From Candidatus Aveggerthella stercoripullorum (GTDB lineage: Bacteria > Actinomycetota > Coriobacteriia > Coriobacteriales > Eggerthellaceae): a stretch of 55,091 nt of DNA. The stretch lies in the NCBI GenBank assembly GCA_018712955.1, contig DVGB01000109.1, positions 1-55,091 of the forward strand, written 5' to 3'. The position numbers were made by a program, and so were the translations under genes. Position 1 is the first letter of the stretch, and each line of letters starts with the position of its first letter. The notes under the pieces were generated by a model. The model made no database searches. It was given only the letters and a program-made list of their open reading frames with translations, and was not told where the DNA came from. Below, piece by piece: positions 17,666 to 26,327 of the stretch.

Positions 17666-17692
17666 GTGAAAAAGTGCCTGACCCTTTTTTAC
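17666..17692 (-). repeat. Right REP hairpin
   Basis: An inverted copy of 16774-16800 with one mismatch (26 of 27 positions). It lies 22 nt after the transposase stop codon and 33 nt before the CIRCE operator of clpC. Confidence 0.82.
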
Positions 17693-17724
17693 ATTTGGCG
17701 GTTTGGTAACAGCGCTGTGCAGAT

Positions 17725-17754
17725 TTGGCACTCGAATTTCATGAGTGCTAAACT
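17725..17754 (+). promoter_or_regulatory. CIRCE operator (HrcA site) over the clpC promoter
   Basis: TTGGCACTC-N9-GAGTGCTAA at 17725-17751 matches the CIRCE consensus TTAGCACTC-N9-GAGTGCTAA with one mismatch. The same bases give a plausible promoter: TTGGCA (17725-17730) and TAAACT (17749-17754) with an 18-nt spacer. HrcA binding would therefore block RNA polymerase directly, making clpC heat-inducible. Confidence 0.9.
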
Positions 17755-17816
17755 TTGCCAGGTAATGTGAGCCATGCTGGGCGCAGAGTCCAAGCATCGC
17801 GAGAATCGAGACCTCA

Positions 17817-20396
17817 ATGTCATTCGACAAGTTCACCGACAAAGCGCGCAAAGTGCTTGTCCTGGCGCAGGACGAAGCGCGCGCTTTGCACCAGCCGTAC
17901 GTGGGCACCGAGCACGTATTGCTGGCGCTTATCAAAGAAGAGGAGGGTCTGGCCGCGAAGACGCTCGCACGTTTGAACGTGGAGTACGACGCCGTGGTGC
18001 AGACCATCCGACAGATTGTCGCCATCGACGAGAGCACGGACGTATCGGGGCACCTGAACTTCACGCCGCGCGTGAAGCGCGTTCTGGAGAACTCCCTGCG
18101 CGAAGCCATGCAGATGGGGCGTAGCTACATTTCGACCGAGCACTTGCTGCTGGGCATTGTGCGCGAAGGCAGCGGCACGGCCATCGACGTGCTGGCGCGC
18201 CTGGGCGTGACAGGCGACCAGGTGCGCGCCGCGCTGAACGACCTGGTGGGCCAGAGCCCGGTGTTCGCAGGCCGTCCGGCGTTCGACCACCCCACCGGCC
18301 AGAGCGACTCCATCCTGAGCGAGTTCGCCACCGACCTCACGCGCAAGGCGCGCGAGGGCAAGCTTGACCCGGTCATCGGCCGCGCGGGCGAAATCGAGCG
18401 CGTCATGCAGATTATGAGCCGTCGCCAGAAGAACAACCCGCTGCTCATTGGCGAGCCGGGCGTGGGCAAAACCGCCGTCGTGGAGGGCTTGGCCCAGCTT
18501 ATCGTGGCCAACCAGGTTCCGGACCTGCTGCGCAGCAAGCGCATCTTCGTCCTGGACGTATCCGCGCTCGTTGCGGGCAGCAAATATCGTGGCGAGTTCG
18601 AAGAGCGCCTGAAGAAGTGCATCAAAGAGGTCATGGACGCGAAGGACATCATCCTGTTCATCGACGAGATGCACACCATCATCGGCGCGGGCTCTGCCGA
18701 AGGCTCTATCGACGCCGCCGCCATCCTGAAGCCGCCGCTGTCCCGTGGCGAAATCCAGGTCATCGGCGCCACGACCATCGACGAATACCGCAAGCACCTG
18801 GAGAAGGACTCCGCGCTCGAGCGTCGCTTCCAGACGGTCATGGTGGGCGAACCGGACGAGGACGCGGCCATGCGCATCATGGAAGGCCTGCGCGACCGCT
18901 ACGAGGCACATCACCAGGTCCATTTCTCCGACGAAGCCCTGCGTGCCGCCGTGCAGCTGTCCGACCGCTATATCCAGGACCGCTTCCTGCCCGACAAGGC
19001 CATCGACGTCATGGACGAGGCGGGCGCGCGCATGCGCATTCGCAACATGACGCTGCCAGACGAGCTGCGCGAAATCGACGACAAGCTGCGCAAACTGCGC
19101 ACGGACAAGGATTCGGCCATTTCTGCCCAGAACTTCGAGCTGGCCGCCCGCCTGCGCGACGACGAGAAGAAGCTCGTGGAAGAGCGCGAGGCCGCCCAGA
19201 AGAAGTGGGAGGAAGAGAGCAACCGCTCCGTCAACGAAGTGGGCGTGAAAGACATCGCCGACGTTGTCTCCATGACCACGGGCGTGCCCGTCTCCAACCT
19301 GACCGAAGCGGAGACGGAAAAGCTTTTGCGCATGGAAGGCGTGCTGCACGACCGCGTGATCGGCCAGGAAGAAGCGGTAACCGCCGTATCGAAGGCTATC
19401 CGCCGCAGCCGTTCGGGCTTGAAAGACCCGAAGCGTCCGGCAGGGTCGTTCATTTTCCTGGGCCCCTCGGGCGTCGGCAAGACCGAGCTCTCGAAAGCGC
19501 TTGCGGAGTTCCTGTTCAATACTGAAGATGCGCTCATCTCCTTCGACATGTCGGAGTACATGGAGAAGCACAGCGTCTCGCGCCTGGTGGGCTCGCCGCC
19601 CGGCTACGTGGGCTACGACGAGGGCGGCCAGCTGACGAAGGCCGTACGCCAGAAGCCCTATTCGGTGGTGCTCTTCGACGAGATCGAAAAAGCGCATCCG
19701 GACGTGTTCAACATCCTGCTCCAGATTCTGGAAGAGGGTCGCTTGACGGACGCGCAGGGTCGCGTGGTGGACTTCCGCAACACGATCATCATCATGACGT
19801 CGAACGTCGGCGCGCGCGATATTGCGCAGCCGGCGCCGCTAGGCTTTGCGGACTCGGGCCAGCGTGGCCTGTCCGACAAGGAAATCCAGAGCCGCGTCAT
19901 GAGCGAGCTCAAGAAGATGTTCCGTCCTGAGTTCTTGAACCGTATCGACGAGGTCATCGTGTTCAAGAGCCTCACGGAGGAGCAGTTGGTGGAGATTGTT
20001 CGCCTGATGGTGAGCGACCTGCGCGAGCGCTTGATTGCGCTCAACATGACCATCAACCTGACGGAAGAGGCGTGCAAGTTCGTGGCAAAGGAAGGGACCG
20101 ACGCTGCATTCGGCGCTCGTCCGCTGCGTCGTGCTATCCAGCGCCTGCTGGAAGATCCCATTTCCGAGCAGATTCTCGAAGGCAGGTGGACCAGCGGGTC
20201 GGTCATCGATGTGGACGTGCAGGATGGCGAGCTCGTGTTCGCCGCGGGCAGCGGCTCCATCCCGGCGCCGCGCAAACGCGACAGCATCGCGAAGGACACG
20301 GAGCTTTTGCTGACGGACTACAACCTAGGTGCGGCGGGCTTGCCGTCGAGCTCCGGATCCGGCGGCGGGGCTGCTTCCGGCGGCGCGGCCGACTAG
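17817..20396 (+). CDS. clpC: ATP-dependent Clp protease ATPase subunit ClpC
   Basis: An 859-residue Hsp100 unfoldase that feeds proteins to ClpP. It has an N-terminal Clp_N repeat domain (1-145), a first AAA+ module with [10 protein letters not shown] (~212-221), a UVR-type coiled middle region ([17 protein letters not shown], ~440), a second AAA+ module with [10 protein letters not shown] (~549-558), and a D2-small C-terminal domain. The last ~15 residues are a Ser/Gly/Ala-rich tail. The CIRCE operator upstream indicates HrcA repression. The mcsA/mcsB genes that often accompany clpC in Firmicutes are absent. Confidence 0.97.
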   Translation: MSFDKFTDKARKVLVLAQDEARALHQPYVGTEHVLLALIKEEEGLAAKTLARLNVEYDAVVQTIRQIVAIDESTDVSGHLNFTPRVKRVLENSLREAMQMGRSYISTEHLLLGIVREGSGTAIDVLARLGVTGDQVRAALNDLVGQSPVFAGRPAFDHPTGQSDSILSEFATDLTRKAREGKLDPVIGRAGEIERVMQIMSRRQKNNPLLIGEPGVGKTAVVEGLAQLIVANQVPDLLRSKRIFVLDVSALVAGSKYRGEFEERLKKCIKEVMDAKDIILFIDEMHTIIGAGSAEGSIDAAAILKPPLSRGEIQVIGATTIDEYRKHLEKDSALERRFQTVMVGEPDEDAAMRIMEGLRDRYEAHHQVHFSDEALRAAVQLSDRYIQDRFLPDKAIDVMDEAGARMRIRNMTLPDELREIDDKLRKLRTDKDSAISAQNFELAARLRDDEKKLVEEREAAQKKWEEESNRSVNEVGVKDIADVVSMTTGVPVSNLTEAETEKLLRMEGVLHDRVIGQEEAVTAVSKAIRRSRSGLKDPKRPAGSFIFLGPSGVGKTELSKALAEFLFNTEDALISFDMSEYMEKHSVSRLVGSPPGYVGYDEGGQLTKAVRQKPYSVVLFDEIEKAHPDVFNILLQILEEGRLTDAQGRVVDFRNTIIIMTSNVGARDIAQPAPLGFADSGQRGLSDKEIQSRVMSELKKMFRPEFLNRIDEVIVFKSLTEEQLVEIVRLMVSDLRERLIALNMTINLTEEACKFVAKEGTDAAFGARPLRRAIQRLLEDPISEQILEGRWTSGSVIDVDVQDGELVFAAGSGSIPAPRKRDSIAKDTELLLTDYNLGAAGLPSSSGSGGGAASGGAAD

Positions 20397-20398
20397 GG

Positions 20399-20560
20399 GG
20401 TTCCGCGTGCCTGCGGCACGCGGAACCGGCCGACGCTGCGCGCTCCCAGTGCACGCCTTCTGGCCGCTCAGCGGGGCCTTGGCGGACCTTAGTCCAGCCA
20501 AGGCCCCGTTTCGCGTCCATAAGGCGCACCCTGAAAGCGCTCGCTGACGTTTCGGCGACC
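20399..20560 (+). repeat. Nested-hairpin element, copy 3 of 3
   Basis: Hairpin GGTTCCGCGTGCC/GGCACGCGGAACC (20399-20427, 3-nt loop) starts 2 nt after the clpC stop codon. Then 20429-20560: end GCCGACGCTGCGCG, an outer imperfect stem (20440-20459 with 20521-20540), a middle stem CGGGGCCTTGGC/GCCAAGGCCCCG (20472-20483/20497-20508), an inner hairpin GGAC-CTTA-GTCC, and end CGCTCGCTGACGTT with GGCGACC. The interior is unrelated in sequence to copies 1 and 2, but the three-tier layout, the ends and the 162-bp length agree. Confidence 0.75.
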
Positions 20561-20661
20561 AGGGGGACAAACAACGCTTCTCGCTGGCTTTTCGAACGAC
20601 CAGGGGAACAAAACGTTCTGCCCGTTGGTACTGCGACCGATCTAGGCGACAAAACGTTCTG
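20556..20661. repeat. Three imperfect direct repeats with 41-bp period
   Basis: Units begin at 20556, 20597 and 20634, each starting CGACC. The core (G/A)ACAAAACGTTCTG is exact in units 2 and 3 and degenerate (GACAAACAACGCTTCT) in unit 1. Core starts at about 20566, 20607 and 20648 are 41 bp apart, close to four helical turns. The rest of this gap up to 20779 shows no gene. Confidence 0.6.
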
Positions 20662-20779
20662 TTCGATGATTCTATGAGCGGCCCGGCGGATGAAGTGATC
20701 TGCCTGCTGGCGTTGCGAACGGACAGCGTGGCAAAAGCAACCGCCGAAGGCCTCCTCCTCCGTTCCTCAAAAACCTTGC

Positions 20780-20815
20780 GCCCGCGCGTCCGTTTGGATG
20801 CGCGGGCTTTATACT
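20780..20815 (+). terminator. Terminator-like hairpin ahead of ispD
   Basis: GCCCGCGC (20780-20787) pairs with GCGCGGGC (20800-20807), followed by TTTATACTTT. It lies 47 nt before the ispD start. It either ends a clpC-derived transcript or attenuates ispD. Confidence 0.65.
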
Positions 20816-20853
20816 TTGTGGGTACGAAAAACTGCAGCCCGAAGGAGTTTGCC

Positions 20854-21699
20854 ATGCCCGAGAAAATCATTGACCCGATCGCCGTCCCTTCGGTGCTGGA
20901 GGCTCCCGAGGCGCTGTTGCCCGAGCTTGACTTCGATGCGCTGTCCCAGTCCTTGGGCGGGCTGGAAGGCCGTTTGGATAAAAAGCCGAAGACCGCCGCG
21001 ATTATTTTGGCTGGCGGCACGGGCGAGCGCTTTGGCCGCGAGGGCGGCAAGCAGCTGGTCGAGATAGCGGGGCGTCCCATTCTTACGTGGTCTGCGGAAG
21101 CGTTCGATGCAGTCGGCGATGTGGGCCTGATCGTGATCGTGGCGCCCGAAGACCGCATGGAAGAATACCTGAAGCGCGCTATCGACCCGTTCCCGTTCGT
21201 GACGCCGGTTGTGCTGGCTCCCGCGGGGTCCATCCGACAGGAGTCGGCATTTTCGGGCCTGGAATACGTTCCGGACAACTTCGAGTACGTGGTGCTGCAC
21301 GACGGTGCCCGCCCGCTCGTTTCGCCGGACTTGATCCTGCACACCATCAACACGCTGAAGGGCAACATCGACTGCGACGGCGCGGTCGTGGGCCATCCTT
21401 CGGTCGATACGCTCAAAGTGGTGGAGAACGGTGTCATCGTGGGGACGCCGGACCGTTCTTGCTTCTGGAACGCGCAGACTCCGCAGGTTTTCCGCGCAGG
21501 CATCTACCGTCGCGCGCATGCCTCGGCGCTGTCCGACGGCTTTGTAGGCACGGACGACTCGGCGCTCATCGAGCGCTTGGGCGGGCGTGTGCTCATGGTG
21601 GAAGGCAAACGCGACAACATCAAGCTCACCGTGCCCGAAGACTATCTCATGCTTGCTGCTGCCGTTCGTTCCATGGCCATGCAGAACCCGTTGGAGTAG
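20854..21699 (+). CDS. ispD: 2-C-methyl-D-erythritol 4-phosphate cytidylyltransferase
   Basis: A 281-residue enzyme of the MEP isoprenoid pathway; it makes CDP-methylerythritol from MEP and CTP. The nucleotide-binding signature is AAIILAGGTGERFGREGGKQ (residues ~47-66, with the expected Lys). Also seen are GSIRQESAFSGL, VVLHDGARPLVS and TPQVFR. About 45 extra N-terminal residues precede the catalytic fold. ATG 20854 follows GAAGGAG. An in-frame upstream ATG at 20674 would add residues across the terminator hairpin and is not favoured. No ispF fusion or neighbour is present. Confidence 0.93.
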   Translation: MPEKIIDPIAVPSVLEAPEALLPELDFDALSQSLGGLEGRLDKKPKTAAIILAGGTGERFGREGGKQLVEIAGRPILTWSAEAFDAVGDVGLIVIVAPEDRMEEYLKRAIDPFPFVTPVVLAPAGSIRQESAFSGLEYVPDNFEYVVLHDGARPLVSPDLILHTINTLKGNIDCDGAVVGHPSVDTLKVVENGVIVGTPDRSCFWNAQTPQVFRAGIYRRAHASALSDGFVGTDDSALIERLGGRVLMVEGKRDNIKLTVPEDYLMLAAAVRSMAMQNPLE

Positions 21700-21795
21700 C
21701 GAAGAAAGGGCTGGGGTAAAGTCAAGCGGGCATCGCGTCCTGCAGCGAGTCCAAAAGGGCCTTTGCGTACGCCTCGGCAGGAAACGGCCGCAGGT

Positions 21796-22042
21796 GCGTC
21801 GGCGAAGGTCCGGTTTCTGGACGGAATCGAAAACTGAGAAGCGCCCGAAAAGGCCGTTCGGGGCAACCTGGTTGCGGGGTCTTTCAAGCTAGCTGCGCTT
21901 GCTCTCTCAACAGGGAAAACGAGGAGCATCGGATGCCCGAAATCGCAATGGATGCCATCCGACGGCAACTGAGGGTGCCTTGCGGGTCCCTCGTTGCTTC
22001 TCAATTTCTGTTTCCGTCCAGAAAGCCCCGGTTTGTCGGCGC
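21796..22042. repeat. ~250-bp element with imperfect inverted ends, copy A
   Basis: The left end (21796-21843) and right end (21996-22042) are inverted copies sharing TTTCTGGACGGAA, a GAAA run, TGAGAAGC and a GCG-C-GG outer edge. The interior holds smaller hairpins such as GCAACC-TG-GGTTGC and CGGATG/CATCCG (21930-21962). No reading frame looks coding. A second copy with related ends lies at 52532. It fills most of the ispD-22220 gap; the rest (22043-22219) shows only short palindromes. Confidence 0.72.
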
Positions 22043-22219
22043 AAGGCGGCTTAGCATGCGGGCTGCCTGGTGCTGACTGCTGCTCCCTTGAAATCGCGGT
22101 GCATGATGCTTAGGCAGGTGGTGTCACCGCCGGGGACGTGGCGGCGTACGAGGAAAAGCGACTGACCCTCCTCCCCCTCATGCCGTTTCTCAAGGGCGCA
22201 ACGATGTCGCGATCGGCAC

Positions 22220-23488
22220 TTACAAGTGGTACAAGCTGCGGAGCGTGTCTTTCCAATAGGCCTCATCAACGACCCAGGTGCCGTCCTGCAGCAGGAATTC
22301 GACGTCTACGAAGCGGTCGGTGAGCGGTGCGCCTTTCTCAAGCGCTGCTCGGTAGGAAGCGGCTATTTTTTCGAGGTCGCTCGCATTGCCCTGCAGCTCT
22401 TCGAGCGTCGTCGACTCAATGTCCTCTATGCCTTTCCAGAGGGCGTCGTACAGCACGGAAGTGTCTCGAACCTGCATGTCGGCGAACACGGACCCCTCTC
22501 CGTCGTCGTCGAATGCGTACACGCTGCTGATTTCGTACGTTCCGTCGGCAAGCACCCAACGTGCAGCGTCTTCTGGGTCGATGCCGAGCATGGCGTGGTC
22601 GATGCCAAAATAATTCCGCATGTCGTCGTCAAGGATATCGGCGACGAAGCTGACAGTCTCTTCATCAAGGTCGGCCAGCTTGCTGAATTGCTGCACTGCC
22701 AGTTCGCCCACTTCGCGCTCCGACCCGTCCAGGCTCAGTGCATCCAAAGAGCCGCTTGCAACGCCCGGGGAGTTTTCGTACGAGTCGACCGGCTGCATGT
22801 ACGACTTCCCGTCCAAAAGGTCGTTGAAGACATCGCTGACGATGCTTCCGCTGCCTACAAAGGCGCAAATGATCGACAGCGCCAAGCCGATGCTTGCGAG
22901 CACCCGTCCAATGCCCGCTTTGCGCCCATTCTTGCGGGCTTTGCCCGCCTGAGCGAACGCGATGATTGCAAGAATGATGCCGAACAGCGCCGACGAGGAA
23001 GCGACCAGGATAGAAAGCGCTCCCATGATAAGGGCGGATAGCGCATATCCGGCTCCATTTCCTGCATTCGTGCGCGCAGGACGTGCGGCGACCGTGCGCG
23101 CGCGGGGCGGTGTGGACGGAGCGGGGCGCTTTGCCCCTTGACGCTTGCCTGCGTTTGGAGCAACGTTTGCCCCTTGATTGGTAGGCGTTCCTCCCGCAGC
23201 GGTTTCCGCAGACCCGAAGGCGCGCGGTTTCGTATGGCCGCGATGGACGGTCTTGCGAGGAACAGACTCCTTGGTGCCGCCTGGAGCAAACGGAGCGCCG
23301 ATGCGGGCAGTAGTCGAGATCGCGGCTTCCTCCTCGGCGGTCGAGGCTCCGATAAGAGGATTGAACTGCCGACTGCGGTACCGTGCGCGCTCATAGTGCG
23401 AGGTGGGCTGCACAGGCTGCCATGACGAATCAGCGCCCTCGCCCGTAAACGAGCCAGGCATGCTCCCTGCATCTTTCTCTCGCGCCAC
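22220..23488 (-). CDS. DUF4190-like membrane protein with extracellular C-terminal domain
   Basis: A 422-residue protein. About 145 N-terminal residues are polar, Pro/Arg/Ala-rich and probably disordered. Two close membrane helices (~148-175 and ~190-215) resemble the DUF4190 pair, with GRKAGIGRVLASIGLALSI between and in helix 2. The last ~200 residues form an acidic extracellular domain with an immunity/lipoprotein-like look (YEISSVYAFDDDGEGSVFADMQV). The start is GTG 23488 with AAGGAAGGGG upstream. Function is unknown. It is monocistronic and points away from the deacetylase/MATE pair. Confidence 0.75.
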   Translation of the reverse strand: MAREKDAGSMPGSFTGEGADSSWQPVQPTSHYERARYRSRQFNPLIGASTAEEEAAISTTARIGAPFAPGGTKESVPRKTVHRGHTKPRAFGSAETAAGGTPTNQGANVAPNAGKRQGAKRPAPSTPPRARTVAARPARTNAGNGAGYALSALIMGALSILVASSSALFGIILAIIAFAQAGKARKNGRKAGIGRVLASIGLALSIICAFVGSGSIVSDVFNDLLDGKSYMQPVDSYENSPGVASGSLDALSLDGSEREVGELAVQQFSKLADLDEETVSFVADILDDDMRNYFGIDHAMLGIDPEDAARWVLADGTYEISSVYAFDDDGEGSVFADMQVRDTSVLYDALWKGIEDIESTTLEELQGNASDLEKIAASYRAALEKGAPLTDRFVDVEFLLQDGTWVVDEAYWKDTLRSLYHL

Positions 23489-23753
23489 GGCGTCCCCTTC
23501 CTTGCCTTCTTTGCAGTTTCCATCCTAGCAAGATTCGAAAGCGATGGGCGGGATTGTCGGGTTTTCGCGCTCGATTCGATAGGATTCAAGAGTCGATGGC
23601 TGTTTTGTTGCGATGCATCACCGGAGAACATCTCTTTCGTCGTCGCTCTGCGCTTTCGAAGGCAGCGTGTAGACGCACTCGAATGCCGTTGGTGGAGGAC
23701 GTTTACGCTGCTTGTCGAGCGCTTCGATAGTTTTCCTGTTTGCAGGCGCTGCG

Positions 23754-25193
23754 TTACGCACTTTCCGTGCGCTCGGCGTCAACCTTGCGCAACAGCGCAC
23801 GGAACTGCACAAAAAACAGGCTTGCAGTGGTGGCGACTGCCATGAAGTCCGCGATTGGTTCGGCAAGGAAGACCGCCATGACCTGGTCGGCCATAACATG
23901 GGGAAGTGCGAGCGTGAGAGGAATCAGCAGGATGATCTTGCGCAAAATTGCAAGGAACAGCGACGTTTTCGCATTTCCCAGGGCGACGAAGGTCTGCTGG
24001 CACGCTACCTGGACGCCGAGGAGTACGGATGCTGCCAGGTAGATGCGCATCGCCCAGGCGGTGTAGGCTGCCAGCTCCGCATCGGAAGTGAACACGACGA
24101 TGAATGCTTGCGGGAGGAAGACCGCGATAGCCCACACGATTGCCGCGTACGCAACGCACGACTTCAGGAGCAGCAGGAAAATCCCTTTCATCCGCTGGGC
24201 GTTACGCGCGCCGTAGTTGTAGCTCATGATGGGCTGCGCCCCTTGCGTCAGACCCTGCAGCGGCAGCATGGAGAATTGCATAACGCTGCTCAGGATGGTC
24301 ATAGCACCGACGGCGAGGTCGCCGCCATAGGCCAGAAGCGACGAATTGAAGCAGACGGTGATGGCGCCTTCGGTCGACTGCATGATGAACGGTGAAAGGC
24401 CAAGCGCCAGGCAGGGACCGTACACGTGCGGGCTGAGCCGCACAAGGCGCATCCGTATGCGCAGCAAAGTTTTCTTCCCGGTCAGGAATCGGAGAACCCA
24501 GGCGGCTGAAAGCGATTGCGAAATGACGGTCGCGACTGCTGCGCCGGTCACGCCCATGCCCAGCCCGAAAATGAAAAGCGGGTCCAGAATGATGTTCGCC
24601 ACGGCGCCAATGACCACGCTCAGCATGCTGGACGTAGCGAATCCTTGCGCAGAGATGAACGAATTGAGCCCGAGCGCGACCATGACGAACAGCGTGCCGC
24701 ATGCGTAGACGTCCAGGTACGCTTCCGCGTAGCCAATGGTGTTCTCGCTCGCGCCGAACAGAAGGAGCAGCCTATCTCCGAACGCGATCAAAATGACGGT
24801 CAGGGCGATTCCTGCCACGATGGTACCCGCAGTGCAGTTCCCCAGGATGCGCTCGGCGGCCTGATGGTCTTTGCGCCCCATCATGATCGAAGCGCGCGGC
24901 GCGCCTCCCATGGCGGCCAGTGCGGCAAACGCGCTTACCACCATGATGAGGGGGAAACACACGCCCAACCCCGTCAGCGCCAAAGCGCCCTCGTTCGGGA
25001 TGTGCCCGATGTACATGCGGTCGACCATGTTGTACAGGACGTTGACCACCTGCGCGGTGATGGCAGGGACCGCCAGGCGGAACAACAGCGGCCCGAGCGC
25101 GTCGGACCCGAGGTCGACCGGCTTGCGTGCACGATGAATCCTGCGCGGGCGCTGCCCGCGCTCCGTCGGCGCGTCGTTGCGCGAGCGCATCAT
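23754..25193 (-). CDS. MATE-family efflux transporter
   Basis: A 479-residue multidrug/toxin extrusion protein with 12 predicted membrane helices in two six-helix bundles. Typical stretches include ITAQVVNVLYNMVDRMYIGH near the N-terminus and QGLTQGAQPIMSYNYGARN in the second half. It would use a Na+ or H+ gradient to export cationic or organic compounds. ATG 25193 overlaps the TGA of the upstream deacetylase by 4 bp, so both genes form one translationally coupled operon. The substrate is unknown. Confidence 0.9.
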   Translation of the reverse strand: MMRSRNDAPTERGQRPRRIHRARKPVDLGSDALGPLLFRLAVPAITAQVVNVLYNMVDRMYIGHIPNEGALALTGLGVCFPLIMVVSAFAALAAMGGAPRASIMMGRKDHQAAERILGNCTAGTIVAGIALTVILIAFGDRLLLLFGASENTIGYAEAYLDVYACGTLFVMVALGLNSFISAQGFATSSMLSVVIGAVANIILDPLFIFGLGMGVTGAAVATVISQSLSAAWVLRFLTGKKTLLRIRMRLVRLSPHVYGPCLALGLSPFIMQSTEGAITVCFNSSLLAYGGDLAVGAMTILSSVMQFSMLPLQGLTQGAQPIMSYNYGARNAQRMKGIFLLLLKSCVAYAAIVWAIAVFLPQAFIVVFTSDAELAAYTAWAMRIYLAASVLLGVQVACQQTFVALGNAKTSLFLAILRKIILLIPLTLALPHVMADQVMAVFLAEPIADFMAVATTASLFFVQFRALLRKVDAERTESA

Positions 25194-26071
25194 GCGCGCA
25201 CCGCCAGCCAGCGGGCTTCCGCGTCGCGTCCGGGAGAGGCGCACGCGCGCGCGAAGGCGGCGTTTAGCGGGTCGAGGCATGCTTCGACCGGAACGCTCAC
25301 GGGATGGAAGAGAACTTCCAGGTCGCGCCCTGTGCGCGCAGCGCGCTTCGCGAGCGCACCGAGCGTCGCGTCGTCCAGCCGGTCCATGCGTCCCGAAAGC
25401 ACCACGCCGCAGAATGCGGGCGTAGCGCACCCGGCAGGAACCTTCGCCCTGTTCGCGCGCGAAAGCCACCAGAGCAGGGCGTCTTTTGCGCCGTTGGCGG
25501 ACAGCGCGCGCCCGATGCCGCCATGCCGCAGGTGGGGGCCGACGGCCTCTGTGGGCATGCGAAGCTGGGAGAGCGCGCAGCCGCAGCCACTCACGGCGTC
25601 CAACATGGCGTCGAAAAGGGCGGGGATGGCATGCGTATGCTGGTGGCTGTCCACACGCAAGCGACAGCGCTCTTCGGGGAAAGCCGCCAGAAAGCGTTCT
25701 ATCTGCGCGGCGAACTCCGTCGCCGCCTGCCGCCTGAGCGCCTCCCGGCCTGCGCCCCAGGACAGGCGCCACAGTCCGACGAAGTCATGGCGGAACATGC
25801 CGCGTTCATCGACGAGCAGCGGGATGTCGGCTGCATCGGCGCAGCAGGGGCCTTCGACCAGGTTCAGGTGCACGCCAAGGCGAAGGGCGCCGGATTCTAC
25901 GCAGGGGCGTGCAAGCTCTGCCGCCTCGCGGAATGCGGGACTGTTCGCGAAGGCGCTTGCGCTGCGCAGCCCTTTCGCCCTGTCTCGCCTGCTCCGGTCG
26001 ACGAGCGCGAGGATGGCGCGCGCTTGCGCGACGGTGATGCCGTAGTCGTCAGCATGCAAGACCACGCCCAT
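25190..26071 (-). CDS. ChbG/HpnK (YdjC)-family carbohydrate deacetylase
   Basis: A 293-residue deacetylase-like enzyme. Family motifs: LHADDYG near the start (metal-binding Asp pair), LGVHLNLVEG, and DSHQHTHAIPALF (metal-binding histidines). Such enzymes remove N-acetyl groups from chito-oligosaccharides or hopanoid/glycolipid head groups. ATG 26071 follows GGGAGG; a TTG further upstream is weaker. It is coupled to the MATE gene and divergent from the glycosyltransferase pair, so a role in modifying a surface or lipid-linked sugar is plausible. Confidence 0.85.
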   Translation of the reverse strand: MGVVLHADDYGITVAQARAILALVDRSRRDRAKGLRSASAFANSPAFREAAELARPCVESGALRLGVHLNLVEGPCCADAADIPLLVDERGMFRHDFVGLWRLSWGAGREALRRQAATEFAAQIERFLAAFPEERCRLRVDSHQHTHAIPALFDAMLDAVSGCGCALSQLRMPTEAVGPHLRHGGIGRALSANGAKDALLWWLSRANRAKVPAGCATPAFCGVVLSGRMDRLDDATLGALAKRAARTGRDLEVLFHPVSVPVEACLDPLNAAFARACASPGRDAEARWLAVRA

Positions 26072-26279
26072 GCCGCGCCTCCCTTCGTCGCTTCCTTCCT
26101 GATGCAAACTCTAGTGATAACGAAGCCTGCGCGCGGCCGATTTATGAAAAACGCACGATTCCGAAGGCGGCAAGACCCAGGCGACGCCCTTGCTCCTCCG
26201 TGCGGGCTACTCCCGTCGGAGTATTTGGTGAACATTGCGCTACGCAATTCATGAACCAGCGCCGTGCGCCTGGCGGCAG

Positions 26280-26288
26280 TGCTAGACT
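26280..26288 (+). promoter_or_regulatory. Extended -10 box before the GT2 gene
   Basis: TGCTAGACT, with TAGACT at 26283-26288, is the same extended -10 form seen at tatA (TGCTAGAAT). No convincing -35 box is present. It lies 40 nt before the start codon. Confidence 0.45.
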
Positions 26289-26327
26289 GTGCGGCGCATC
26301 ATGGTCGGACAGGCAGGCGAGGAAACG

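Larger units (their letters stand above)
16774..17692 (+). mobile_element. REP-associated transposase unit with inverted REP hairpins
   Basis: A 919-bp unit between lysS and clpC. Its ends are the 27-bp sequences 16774-16800 and 17666-17692, inverted copies that differ at one position. Each is itself a hairpin (GTGAAAAAG/CTTTTTCAC with a GGGTCAGGC core in the left copy). Inside is the RAYT transposase gene. A second hairpin, AATAGGCGC.../...GCGCCTATT, lies at 16815-16862. This is the standard RAYT plus REP arrangement. Confidence 0.85.

Noticed and set aside
5802-20560. Nested-hairpin repeats as integron attC sites
   Set aside because: They lie behind stop codons and keep structure over sequence as attC sites do. 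However, they lack the RYYYAAC/GTTRRRY ends, the genes between them are housekeeping genes, and no integrase is present.
20556-20661. A short CRISPR array
   Set aside because: Only three degenerate units, no exact repeats, spacers not clearly distinct, and no cas genes nearby.
20674-20853. N-terminal extension of IspD from the upstream ATG
   Set aside because: It would translate through a terminator-like hairpin and ignores the good GAAGGAG site before ATG 20854.
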